A DNA stretch of 64,000 nucleotides from BOG-908 sp963692875 (lineage in GTDB: Bacteria; Pseudomonadota; Alphaproteobacteria; Acetobacterales; Acetobacteraceae), in the NCBI GenBank assembly GCA_965198755.1, contig OZ240673.1, forward strand, positions 3,162,001 through 3,226,000. Reading direction: 5' to 3'. The notes below the pieces were generated by a model. It was not told where the DNA came from, made no database searches, and saw only the letters and a list, made by a program, of their open reading frames with translations. This document shows, one piece after another, positions 26,175 through 33,899 of the stretch. Numbering within the stretch: position 1 is the first letter of the stretch; each line of letters starts with the position of its first letter. The position numbers and the translations under genes are program-made.

Positions 26175-27028
26175 GCGGCAATCCACGTCTCGGCAAAGGC
26201 CTGGCGGCCCTGATGGGCGACATGCCAGCGCGTGCGGAAGCAGTGCCGCCGCAAACTGGTATTCGCAGCCTCGCCATCGAGGCGCTCGAACCCGGTCCGT
26301 TTCAGCCGCGCAGCAGCTTCAACGCGGAAAGCCTTGCAGAACTGGTCGATTCGGTGCGGGCGCAGGGGGTTCTCCAGCCGCTCCTGGCTCGCAGCAACCC
26401 CGCTAAGCCGGGCCAATACCAGATCATCGCCGGCGAACGCCGCTGGCGAGCGGCGCAACAGGCTGGCCTGCACGAGGTGCCGGTGCTGCTGAGGGAACTG
26501 TCCGACGCCGACGCAATGGCAGCTTCCCTGGTGGAAAACCTGCAACGGCAGGACCTCAATCCGATCGAGGAGGCTGAAGGCTTCCGGCGCCTGCAGGACG
26601 AGTTCGGCCTGACACAGGAAGAACTCGGGCAGGCAGTCGGCAAATCTCGCAGCCACGTGGCCAACATCTTGCGCCTGCTGCAGCTTCCCCCCAGCGTGCG
26701 ACGCGACGTCCAGGATGGCCGGTTAACATCCGGACACGCGCGCGCCCTGCTCGCCCACCCCGACCCGGAGCAAGCTGCGAGACAGGTCATCTCCCGCGGG
26801 CTGAACGTGCGCCAGACGGAAGCCCTTGCGGCAAGCCGCCCGGCAGAGATGCCTGCGCCTAAAGAGCGTGTTCGGGATCCTGAGACCGAAGCTTTGCAAC
26901 GCGACCTGTCCGAACGGCTGGGCTTGACCGTGCAGATCAGCTTCGACGGCAAGGGTGGAACAGTCAGCTTGAAATACAAGAACCTCGATCAGCTTGATGG
27001 ACTAATTGCTTTGTTGACGCCGAGCTAA
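26171..27028 (+). CDS. parB: Chromosome partitioning CTPase ParB
   Basis: 285 residues: N-terminal RLGKGLAALMGD (ParA-stimulating tail), GERRWRAAQQAGLHEVPVL and SLVENLQRQDLNPIEEAEGF (CTP-binding/ParB core), helix-turn-helix LGQAVGKSRSHVANILRLLQ that reads parS, and a C-terminal dimer domain. Its TAA stop is directly followed by AHP copy 12a. Confidence 0.97.
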   Translation: MSGNPRLGKGLAALMGDMPARAEAVPPQTGIRSLAIEALEPGPFQPRSSFNAESLAELVDSVRAQGVLQPLLARSNPAKPGQYQIIAGERRWRAAQQAGLHEVPVLLRELSDADAMAASLVENLQRQDLNPIEEAEGFRRLQDEFGLTQEELGQAVGKSRSHVANILRLLQLPPSVRRDVQDGRLTSGHARALLAHPDPEQAARQVISRGLNVRQTEALAASRPAEMPAPKERVRDPETEALQRDLSERLGLTVQISFDGKGGTVSLKYKNLDQLDGLIALLTPS

Positions 27029-27120
27029 GGCAAGCAAGGCCTTCTTTTTCGAGAAAAAGAAGCAAAAAGCTTTTGTCCTCGCTGTCGCAGACGGTTGAAC
27101 GAAGTGCTTTAACGCGGCAC
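27029..27120 (+). repeat. AHP half-element, copy 12a (F left half)
   Basis: Starts on the base after the parB stop: tip GGCAAGCAAGG, hairpin CTTCTTTTTC / GAAAAAGAAG, centre CGCTGTCGCAGACGGTTGAA. No right arm before the next copy. Confidence 0.85.
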
Positions 27121-27190
27121 ACAACGAATCCTGATTCTGTATTGAACGCCAAGTAGATTGTATGAACCATCGGCGATTGTGACTCGTGGC

Positions 27191-27353
27191 AGAAAGCAAG
27201 CAGTCCGTTTTTGAACAGAAGGACCAAAAAACTTTTGTTCCTCCGCGCTTGCAGCAGTCGAGTATCCCCGGGCAAAAGCGCGTGCTGAAAATGCGAAGAG
27301 AAGCAAAAGTTTTTTGCTTCTTTTTTTCAAAAAAGAAGGCCTTGCTTGCTTCT
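27191..27353 (-). repeat. AHP palindromic element, copy 12b (R)
   Basis: Left hairpin GTCCGTTTTTG / CAGAAGGAC partly mispaired, altered centre with GAAAATGCG, right hairpin CTTCTTTTTTT / AAAAAAGAAG, tip GGCCTTGCTTGC. Lies in the convergent parB-holA gap. Confidence 0.85.
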
Positions 27354-27368
27354 ACTACTCGGCTTGTA

Positions 27369-28367
27369 CTACGGTCTACCTCGGCGAGCCAGAATAGCCA
27401 CCAGCCGCCTCGCAATCAACTCCGGCCGGCTTCCCGTACGTTTGCACGCCAACTCCGCCTGCCGCACGTCCTCAATTGCCCGTAGCAACCCTGCGCCGGA
27501 CCATCGCGACAGGCTGGACGTGGTCTCTGCAACAGCCCGGTAGTAAACCGGCGGCCGCATCGTCCGGACAGCGTCGGCAGCTGACATTCCTGCCTCCATC
27601 CGTAGCCGCGCCTGATGATACTTCTGCAGTTGTCCGAGCAGCATGCGGAGCACCGCCACCCCGTTCAGGCCGTCCAGCATCGCCGCTTCCAGCGCCGCGT
27701 CGGCAGCCACCGGGTCGCCGCGCAACGCCGCTTGCAGACTGTCTTCAGCGCTGCCGGCGCCACCCTCGCCAGTGCAGGCACGCGCGTCTTCGAGGCTCAC
27801 CTCGCCGCCTTCGCCGGCAAATAGGGCCAGCTTCTCCACACCGGCGCGTGTCTGTGCCCTGTCGCCACCTAGTACTTGGCCCAGCCACGCCAGCGCGTCC
27901 GTGTCGATGGTCACGCGCGACTGGGCCAGGCCCGCCTTGATCACGTCGGCCAAACCCCTGCCCTCGTCTGGGTAGCAGCCAATCGCCACGGCGTCCGGCG
28001 CCGCCTCAGCAAAGCTGCGGAGTTTGCCCCGTCCCAGCCCGGCCGCCTCCAATACTAGCAGCGCACCCCCTGGCCCCTTCAGTGCGTTGCTTGCGTGCGG
28101 CAAGATAGCATCGGCCGCGTCACGCACCACGATCACGCGCCGCCCGCCGATCATTGACAACGCGGCCATCTCCCCCGGTACCTGCGCCCAGCCTTCACGG
28201 GTCAGTTCGGACACTAAAAACGGATCGCTGAGGCTTCCCGCAACCTTCCGTGTCAGCGCTTGAGAGCGCTCACGGATCAACCCCTCGTCATCGCCATAGA
28301 GGAGCGCCAGCCGGCAGGCCCCCGGGTTTGCCAGGAATCCCGCAACCTGCCGTGCATCCAGCTTCAC
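27369..28367 (-). CDS. holA: DNA polymerase III subunit delta
   Basis: Clamp-loader subunit that opens the beta clamp. 332 residues with LALLYGDDEGLIRERSQAL at the N-terminus, a clamp-binding region (ELTREGWAQVPGEMAALSMI) and the C-terminal collar including LGQLQKYHQARLRMEAGMS. Overlaps lptE by 4 bp, in the conserved leuS-lptE-holA order. Confidence 0.93.
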   Translation of the reverse strand: MKLDARQVAGFLANPGACRLALLYGDDEGLIRERSQALTRKVAGSLSDPFLVSELTREGWAQVPGEMAALSMIGGRRVIVVRDAADAILPHASNALKGPGGALLVLEAAGLGRGKLRSFAEAAPDAVAIGCYPDEGRGLADVIKAGLAQSRVTIDTDALAWLGQVLGGDRAQTRAGVEKLALFAGEGGEVSLEDARACTGEGGAGSAEDSLQAALRGDPVAADAALEAAMLDGLNGVAVLRMLLGQLQKYHQARLRMEAGMSAADAVRTMRPPVYYRAVAETTSSLSRWSGAGLLRAIEDVRQAELACKRTGSRPELIARRLVAILARRGRP

Positions 28368-28885
28368 CCCGGAGCCTTCGCCCCTGCCGTCCGGTCGAAA
28401 TACACGCCGAGGGCCAGCGCAATCTGATTAGCCAGCGCCTCGGCCTGACGCCGCTGCGTCTCTTCCTGCTCCAGGGTTGCGTAGAAGAACTGCTCGTCGA
28501 GGATGTTGTAGCCGTCCAGGCTACGGGCGGTTCCGCTCGCCAGTGTCGCGGCGGGATTGTCCACCAGGTGCAGCGACCAGGTAGCGGTGCTGATGTCCCG
28601 GTTGCGAGTGGTTGAGTTGTCGGCCTGCACGTTCAAGCCCTGCACGCTTTCTGCGAAGCCCACGCTCAGGCTGTACCGCTTCGGCGTATCGGCCGACGAT
28701 CCCTCCAAGCGAGCCTGCAGCGCCTGCCGCAACAATTGGCCCGGCCGGTTTGGAATCAGGCCGACATAGACTTCCGCCAGCCTTGCCTGGCCGGCGCCGG
28801 CGCTGACAGTCCCGTAGACCGGGTGGAAACCGCAGGCGGACGTCGCTGCAGCACAACCGATCACCAAGACGCGCCGGGTTATCAT
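28364..28885 (-). CDS. lptE: LPS-assembly lipoprotein LptE
   Basis: Outer-membrane lipoprotein partner of LptD. 173 residues; signal MITRRVLVIGCAAATSAC with lipobox TSAC then GFHPVYG, which is diagnostic in alphaproteobacteria. NRPGQLLRQALQARL and TYNILDEQFF-like motifs (here DGYNILDEQFFYATLEQEE) follow. Overlaps both leuS and holA by 4 bp. Confidence 0.92.
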   Translation of the reverse strand: MITRRVLVIGCAAATSACGFHPVYGTVSAGAGQARLAEVYVGLIPNRPGQLLRQALQARLEGSSADTPKRYSLSVGFAESVQGLNVQADNSTTRNRDISTATWSLHLVDNPAATLASGTARSLDGYNILDEQFFYATLEQEETQRRQAEALANQIALALGVYFDRTAGAKAPG

Positions 28886-31476
28886 CCGGCGACCACGAAG
28901 TTGACGATCTTGTCGGGCACGTGGATGCGTTTGACGATCCGCCGCCCCTCGAGCTGCCGCGCAACGTTCGGCTCGGCCTCTGCCGCGGCGATCACTTCGG
29001 CGGCCGGCGCGCCGGGTGCCGCCTCGATCGTGCCGCGCAGCTTGCCCATGATCTGCACCGCGATCGTCACCGCCTGTAACGCCAGCAGCGCGGGCTCAGC
29101 CTTAGGCCAGGGCTGGACCGCCAGCAATCCGGCCCCGCCCAGTCGCGCGAAAATCTCTTCGGCCAGATGCGGCATCATCGGGTAGACTAGCCGTGCGGCC
29201 ACTTCGCTCGCTTCCCGGCGGGCAAACGCCATGCCGTCTGCCTCGGCAGTCCGGTCGGACTCCGCAATAGCGCCGGCCAGCTCGTAGATGCGCGCGACCG
29301 CCACGTTGAAGGTGAACCCCTCCAGCGCGTGCGTCACCGCGGCGATGGTCCGATGCGTCGTACGCCGTAGGGCCGTCGCCTCGGGCGCGCACGTCTCAGG
29401 CACCTCCGGCCGAACGCCGCAGGAGGGCTCCGCCAGGCGATACAGCCGCTGGACAAAACGATAGGCGCCGACCACGCCGGCTTCCGTCCACTCGATGTCG
29501 CGTTCCGGCGGGTTGTCGGACAGGATGAACCAACGGGCCGTGTCGGCCCCGTAACGGTCTATGATGCCGCCAGGGTCTACGGTGTTGCGCTTGGACTTGC
29601 TCATCGCCTCCACGCGCCCCACCACCACGGGGCGGCCGCTCGCACGCTCCACCGCTGCGCCGTGGCTCTGCTCCACCTCGTCCGGATACAGCCAGCGCCC
29701 GTCCTCGCTCTTGTAGCTGGCGTGGGTCACCATGCCTTGAGTGAACAGCCCGGCAAACGGTTCGGCTTGTGCCACGTAGCCGCTCGCCCGCATCGCGCGG
29801 GTGAAGAAGCGAGCGTAGAGCAGGTGCAGGATCGCGTGCTCGATCCCGCCGATATACTGGTCCACCGGCAACCAGCCATCCACCGCCGCGCGCACCGTCG
29901 GCGTCGCCGCCCCCGGGCTGCAGAACCGCGCGAAGTACCACGAGCTGTCAACGAAGGTGTCGAACGTGTCCGTCTCGCGGGTCGCTGCCGCACCGCAGGC
30001 CGGGCACGCCACGTGCTTCCAGGTCGGGTGGTGGTCCAGCGGGTTGCCTGGCCGGTCGAACGTCACGTCCTCCGGCAGGCGTAGCGGCAGCTGGTCGTCG
30101 GGCACCGGCACCACGCCGCAGGACCCGCAGTGGATCACCGGGATCGGGCAGCCCCAGTAGCGCTGCCGGCTGACACCCCAGTCGCGCAGGCGCCAATTCA
30201 CCACGCTCTCGCCCCAGCCCATTTCCGTCAGCCGGCCGATCGCTGCTTGTTTGGCGTCCTCGATCGTCCTCCCGTCGAGGAACCCAGAGTTAGCGATCCG
30301 CCCGGCGCCGTCGAACGCCCGCTCGCCCACCTGGAAGGCGGCCGGGTCCTCGCCGTCCGGCACCACCACCACCGGCACTTCCAGCCCATATTTGCGGGCG
30401 AAATCCAGGTCGCGCTGGTCGTGCGCCGGGCAGCCGTAAATGGCGCCGGTGCCATATTCCATCAGCACGAAGTTGGCGATCCAGACGGGGAAGGACTGGT
30501 CCGGCAGAAACGGGTGCCGCACACACAACCCGGTGTCGTAGCCGCGCTTCTCGGCCTGTTCCAGCGCCACCTCGCTGGTGCCCAAGCCGCGGCACTCCGC
30601 CACGAACGCCGCTGCCCCCGCGTCGCGCGCTGCCACCGCCAGCGCCAGCGGGTGCTCGGCCGCCAGGGCGACGAACGACATGCCGAACAGCGTGTCCGGC
30701 CGGGTGGTGAACACCTCCACCTCGGCAATCCCCGCCTCCTCGGCCGCGAGCGGAAACCGCAGCCTCGCCCCCTCGCTGCGGCCGATCCACTTGGCCTGCA
30801 TGGTGCGCACCCGCTCGGGCCAGCGGTCCAGCCCGTCCAGCGCGGCCAGCAGCTCCGGCGCGAACTTGGTGATCCGCATCGACCACTGGGCTAGCTTCTT
30901 CTTCTCGACCAGCGCGCCGGACCGCCAGCCACGCCCGTCGATCACCTGCTCGTTGGCCAGCACCGTCCCGTCCACCGGGTCCCAGTTGACGAACGACTCG
31001 CGGCGTTCCGCCAGCCCCGCCGCCAGGAACGCCAGAAACAGCCGCTGCTGCTGGCCGTAATACTCCGGGTCGCAGGTGGCGAACTCGCGCCGCCAGTCGA
31101 TCGACAGCCCCATCCGCTTCAGCTCGGCCCGCATTGCCGCGATGTTGGCCCGCGTCCACTCGCCGGGATGCACCCCACGCTCCCGCGCCGCGTTCTCCGC
31201 CGGCAGGCCGAACGCGTCCCACCCCATCGGATGCAGCACCTGGTAGCCACGCGCCCGCTTGTAGCGCGCCACCACGTCGCCCAGCGTGTAGTTGCGCACG
31301 TGGCCCATGTGGATCTTGCCGCTGGGATAAGGAAACATCTCCAGCACGTAGTATTTAGGGCGGTCGCTCGCGGGGATGTCGTCCACCGCGAAACAGCCGG
31401 CTTCGTTCCAGGCGTGCTGCCATTGCGGCTCGGCGCTGGCAAAATCGTAGACCGCTGGGGGAGAGGCTTCGTTCAT
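28882..31476 (-). CDS. leuS: Leucyl-tRNA synthetase
   Basis: 864-residue class I synthetase: HIGH-type motif FPYPSGKIHMGHVRNYTLGD, editing domain, zinc-like CGSCGVVPVP and VACPACGAAATRETD, KMSKS-type motif EAMSKSKRNTVDPGG. ATG at 31476 gives the normal start MNEASPPAVYDF; the frame extends upstream only through AHP copy 13. Confidence 0.97.
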   Translation of the reverse strand: MNEASPPAVYDFASAEPQWQHAWNEAGCFAVDDIPASDRPKYYVLEMFPYPSGKIHMGHVRNYTLGDVVARYKRARGYQVLHPMGWDAFGLPAENAARERGVHPGEWTRANIAAMRAELKRMGLSIDWRREFATCDPEYYGQQQRLFLAFLAAGLAERRESFVNWDPVDGTVLANEQVIDGRGWRSGALVEKKKLAQWSMRITKFAPELLAALDGLDRWPERVRTMQAKWIGRSEGARLRFPLAAEEAGIAEVEVFTTRPDTLFGMSFVALAAEHPLALAVAARDAGAAAFVAECRGLGTSEVALEQAEKRGYDTGLCVRHPFLPDQSFPVWIANFVLMEYGTGAIYGCPAHDQRDLDFARKYGLEVPVVVVPDGEDPAAFQVGERAFDGAGRIANSGFLDGRTIEDAKQAAIGRLTEMGWGESVVNWRLRDWGVSRQRYWGCPIPVIHCGSCGVVPVPDDQLPLRLPEDVTFDRPGNPLDHHPTWKHVACPACGAAATRETDTFDTFVDSSWYFARFCSPGAATPTVRAAVDGWLPVDQYIGGIEHAILHLLYARFFTRAMRASGYVAQAEPFAGLFTQGMVTHASYKSEDGRWLYPDEVEQSHGAAVERASGRPVVVGRVEAMSKSKRNTVDPGGIIDRYGADTARWFILSDNPPERDIEWTEAGVVGAYRFVQRLYRLAEPSCGVRPEVPETCAPEATALRRTTHRTIAAVTHALEGFTFNVAVARIYELAGAIAESDRTAEADGMAFARREASEVAARLVYPMMPHLAEEIFARLGGAGLLAVQPWPKAEPALLALQAVTIAVQIMGKLRGTIEAAPGAPAAEVIAAAEAEPNVARQLEGRRIVKRIHVPDKIVNFVVAG

Positions 31477-31497
31477 CGACGGAGACCTACCAGAAGG

Positions 31498-31535
31498 GAG
31501 CGCTGCTTTTTTGAAAAAAAGCAAAAAACGTTTGC
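31498..31535 (-). repeat. AHP half-element, copy 13
   Basis: GCTGCTTTTTTG / AAAAAAAGCA hairpin followed by AAAAAACGTTTGC; the second half is absent. The DUF3576 stop codon lies at its edge. Confidence 0.7.
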
Positions 31536-32053
31536 TACTGAGTGCCTTGGGCCCGCAGCTCGCGGGCGTGGGCGAGGATCTTGCTCTCGATGTCGGTGGC
31601 AGTGGCGGGGTTGACGGGTGCGTCTTCCCATTGGCCGCCGGCTTCCCTGGTCTGGCGGAAGATCGTCACCCGCAAGCCGTCCGAGCGCAGCTCGCGGCCC
31701 AGGACGTACGCCATCGCCTTGAAGCGTTCGTTGCTGGTCGTGGGCGGCTGATACCAGTCGGTCACTATCACGCCGCCGAACGGGTCCGTCGAGGCGAAGG
31801 GCATGAACCGCAGCGTGTCCAGCGCGCCGCGCCAGAGATACTTGTTCACCTGCAGGCCGCTATTGGCCTCCTGCTGCGCGTTGCTCTGGCCGCGCCCGGG
31901 CACGATCGGCGGCGGCAGCCCGTTCGGGTCTGCGAACTCCGCGTTGGCCAGCGGCTTGGCCGAACCCTTGTTGCTGTCGCCCCCACAGCCGGAAACGGCC
32001 AAGGCCAATACGAGAACGACGAAACTCGGCGAACGAAAAGGGGCGCGGGGCAT
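31535..32053 (-). CDS. DUF3576 lipoprotein
   Basis: 172 residues. Signal peptide with lipobox VLALAVSGC, then GGDSNKG. The mature part shows VNKYLWRGALDTLRFMPFAS, DPFGGVIVTDWYQPP and NERFKAMAYVLGRELRSDGL, matching the DUF3576 family that sits upstream of leuS in alphaproteobacteria. ATG at 32053 chosen because it begins the signal peptide; the longer frame start lacks support. Function unknown, probably envelope related. Its TAG stop overlaps the AHP half-element. Confidence 0.88.
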   Translation of the reverse strand: MPRAPFRSPSFVVLVLALAVSGCGGDSNKGSAKPLANAEFADPNGLPPPIVPGRGQSNAQQEANSGLQVNKYLWRGALDTLRFMPFASTDPFGGVIVTDWYQPPTTSNERFKAMAYVLGRELRSDGLRVTIFRQTREAGGQWEDAPVNPATATDIESKILAHARELRAQGTQ

Positions 32054-32485
32054 GGTGTCCTGATGGTCACACGCCGGCGCGTCTCGCCGGCAGGGTGCTT
32101 CTGTAACCTTTGCGGGTTGGGGCGCCAAGCAGGGAAGGCAAGAAGTTCGTTTTCGAAGACAGCGGGTTCAAGTTCCGAAGCGAACACCCTGGCGAGAAGC
32201 TGTGTGACGCGCGCGCCTGCGACGCGCGCCGGTCGTCTGTCCAGATGGCCTGTTCAAGGCGAGGCCGCCTCTGACTGCCCTCGGCGGCGGCTCAAGCGAG
32301 CCCTGAGCAGCCTTTCGGACAGCCAAGCTGCTGACATCGGAGAAAACCTCGGAGCGCGACCAGGGTGGGGCAGAGGTATTGGCCAAGAAACTCGAGCTCG
32401 CCGAACCAAAAACTTTAGTCCCCTTGCGCATCCGCCGGCTGAACGGTCCGCGACAGCCGAAACAAAAGTTTTTTGCTTCTTTTTT
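32054..32485. other. Gene-free stretch with repeat debris
   Basis: Holds a very weak arm (GGCAAGAAGTTCG near 32140), a segment at 32228-32345 related to 19464-19565, and AHP copy 14. No coding region is supported. Confidence 0.6.
32228..32345 (-). repeat. Dispersed segment shared with 19464-19565
   Basis: Inverted relative to the other copy; shared blocks are GCCTGTTCAAGGC, GCCGCCT, CTGAGCAG and GACATCG. Divergent but collinear over about 100 bp. Confidence 0.55.
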
Positions 32486-32506
32486 TCAAAAAAGAAACGC
32501 TTCGAC
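32381..32506 (-). repeat. AHP element, copy 14 (R), left arm decayed
   Basis: Left hairpin eroded (AACTCGAGCTCGCCGAACC), centre GGTCCGCGACAGCC intact, right hairpin CTTCTTTTTTT / AAAAAAG. The arm supplies the TGA stop of the ThiE-like gene. Confidence 0.85.
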
Positions 32507-33070
32507 ACCTCCCACGCCAACCAGCACTGCCCCAGGCAACCGCCTCACATTCCGCCCGCTGACACCCCCCAGCGCCAGCACCGCCCCCTCCTGCCCGCGC
32601 ACCATGCCTGCCCAGCGCAGCGGCCCCAGAGACCGCGCTCCAGGATGGCTCACTGTCGGGAACACCGGCGAGAGAAACACCAGCGCCCCGGCGGCCAGCC
32701 CCGCGCGCAACTCACGCGCGCCGTGCGCGGATGCGGTGGTCAGCCGGCCAGGAAGCGGGCGCACCCGGCCAGGCCGGCCGCCTCTCAGGTGCTGCCCGGC
32801 GGCAACCGAAGCGGCCAGACGCGGGTCACCTGCCACCGTGAGCGCGATCCGCCGCGCCCGGCACAGCGCTGCCACCCGCCGGGCCAGTGCTGCGCGTCCC
32901 TCTACCCCGTCATGGCGGAACACCACGCCGCACAGCCCCGGCGGCAAGCGTGCGATGGCCGGCAACGGGTCCGGCAGCCGTGCAGCGTCGGTGAACAGCC
33001 ACAGCACCGGCGTGGTGAGCCGCCTGCGCGCCTTGACCGCACGCGCCCACGCAACCAGCCTAACATCCAT
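32486..33070 (-). CDS. Thiamine phosphate synthase/TenI-like protein
   Basis: 194 residues of TIM-barrel type: VLWLFTDAARLPDPLPAIAR, LPPGLCGVVFRHDG, GALVFLSPVFPTVSHPG (the phosphate-loop strand of ThiE) and AVLALGGVSGRNVRRL. Several pyrimidine-binding residues of true ThiE cannot be confirmed, so TenI-like is safer. Start ATG at 33070 overlaps the divergent yggS start (CATG read on both strands). The stop and last residues come from AHP copy 14. Could also start further in, before VLWLFTD. Confidence 0.72.
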   Translation of the reverse strand: MDVRLVAWARAVKARRRLTTPVLWLFTDAARLPDPLPAIARLPPGLCGVVFRHDGVEGRAALARRVAALCRARRIALTVAGDPRLAASVAAGQHLRGGRPGRVRPLPGRLTTASAHGARELRAGLAAGALVFLSPVFPTVSHPGARSLGPLRWAGMVRGQEGAVLALGGVSGRNVRRLPGAVLVGVGGVEAFLF

Positions 33071-33764
33071 GGACGCAGCTCCTCCCGCCCAGGATCATCC
33101 CGTCCTGCTCCGCCCCGCGCTCGAGGCCGTGCGTGCCCGTATCGACGCCGCCGCACGCGCGGTTGGCCGGCAGCCAAGCGAGGTCACCCTGGTTGCCGTC
33201 TCCAAGACGCATCCTGCAGAGCTCGTCCAGCAAGCCCTGGACTGCGGCCAACTCGCGTTCGGCGAGAACCGCGTGCAGGAGGCGGCTGCCAAGTTCGCCG
33301 GCCTGCGTGACGCCAACCCCGGGCTGCGCCTGCACCTGATCGGCGGGTTGCAGACCAACAAGGCGGCCGACGCGGTGCGCGTCGCCGACGTGATCGAGAG
33401 CCTCGACCGGCCGCGCCTCGCCGACGCGATCGCCGCAGCCGCCGAACGCGCCGGGCGTTGCCCCGACCTGCTGGTGCAGGTGAACATCGGCGACGAGCCG
33501 CAAAAATCCGGCATTCCGCGTGACCAGGCCAGCGCCTTCATCGGCCACTGCCGCAGCCGCTTCGGCGCCGCCCTGCGCGGACTGATGTGCATCCCGCCCG
33601 CAGGCGAGGACCCGGCACCGCATTTCCGCAGGCTCGCCGCCTTGCAGGCCGACCACGGCCTGGAGGTGCTCTCCATGGGCATGTCGGGCGATTTCGAAAC
33701 CGCCATCGCCTGCGGCGCCACGCTGGTGCGCGTGGGATCGGCCATCTTCGGCATGCGCGGTTAA
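33069..33764 (+). CDS. yggS: YggS family pyridoxal phosphate homeostasis protein
   Basis: 231 residues; binds PLP on the lysine of LVAVSKTHPAELV near residue 45; FGENRVQEAAAKF, LHLIGGLQTNKA and SMGMSGDFETAIACGATLVRVGSAIFG are all family signatures. Cytosolic PLP carrier, not an enzyme proper. Its start codon shares three bases with the divergent gene's start. Confidence 0.95.
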   Translation: MDAAPPAQDHPVLLRPALEAVRARIDAAARAVGRQPSEVTLVAVSKTHPAELVQQALDCGQLAFGENRVQEAAAKFAGLRDANPGLRLHLIGGLQTNKAADAVRVADVIESLDRPRLADAIAAAAERAGRCPDLLVQVNIGDEPQKSGIPRDQASAFIGHCRSRFGAALRGLMCIPPAGEDPAPHFRRLAALQADHGLEVLSMGMSGDFETAIACGATLVRVGSAIFGMRG

Positions 33765-33899
33765 CCATATCCATGTTGCACCGCCAGGCGCATCCATCGT
33801 AGAGCGGCGCCCGTGCAGACCGCCCATATCACAAGCCGCCTGCACGTGCGGCCAAACCGGGCGCGCGCATGCCTGGGCAGCCCTGACCAGAGTTGATCC

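Noticed and set aside
32486..33070. TPP riboswitch upstream of the ThiE-like gene
   Set aside because: No THI-box sequence is visible, and the upstream DNA is the yggS coding region.
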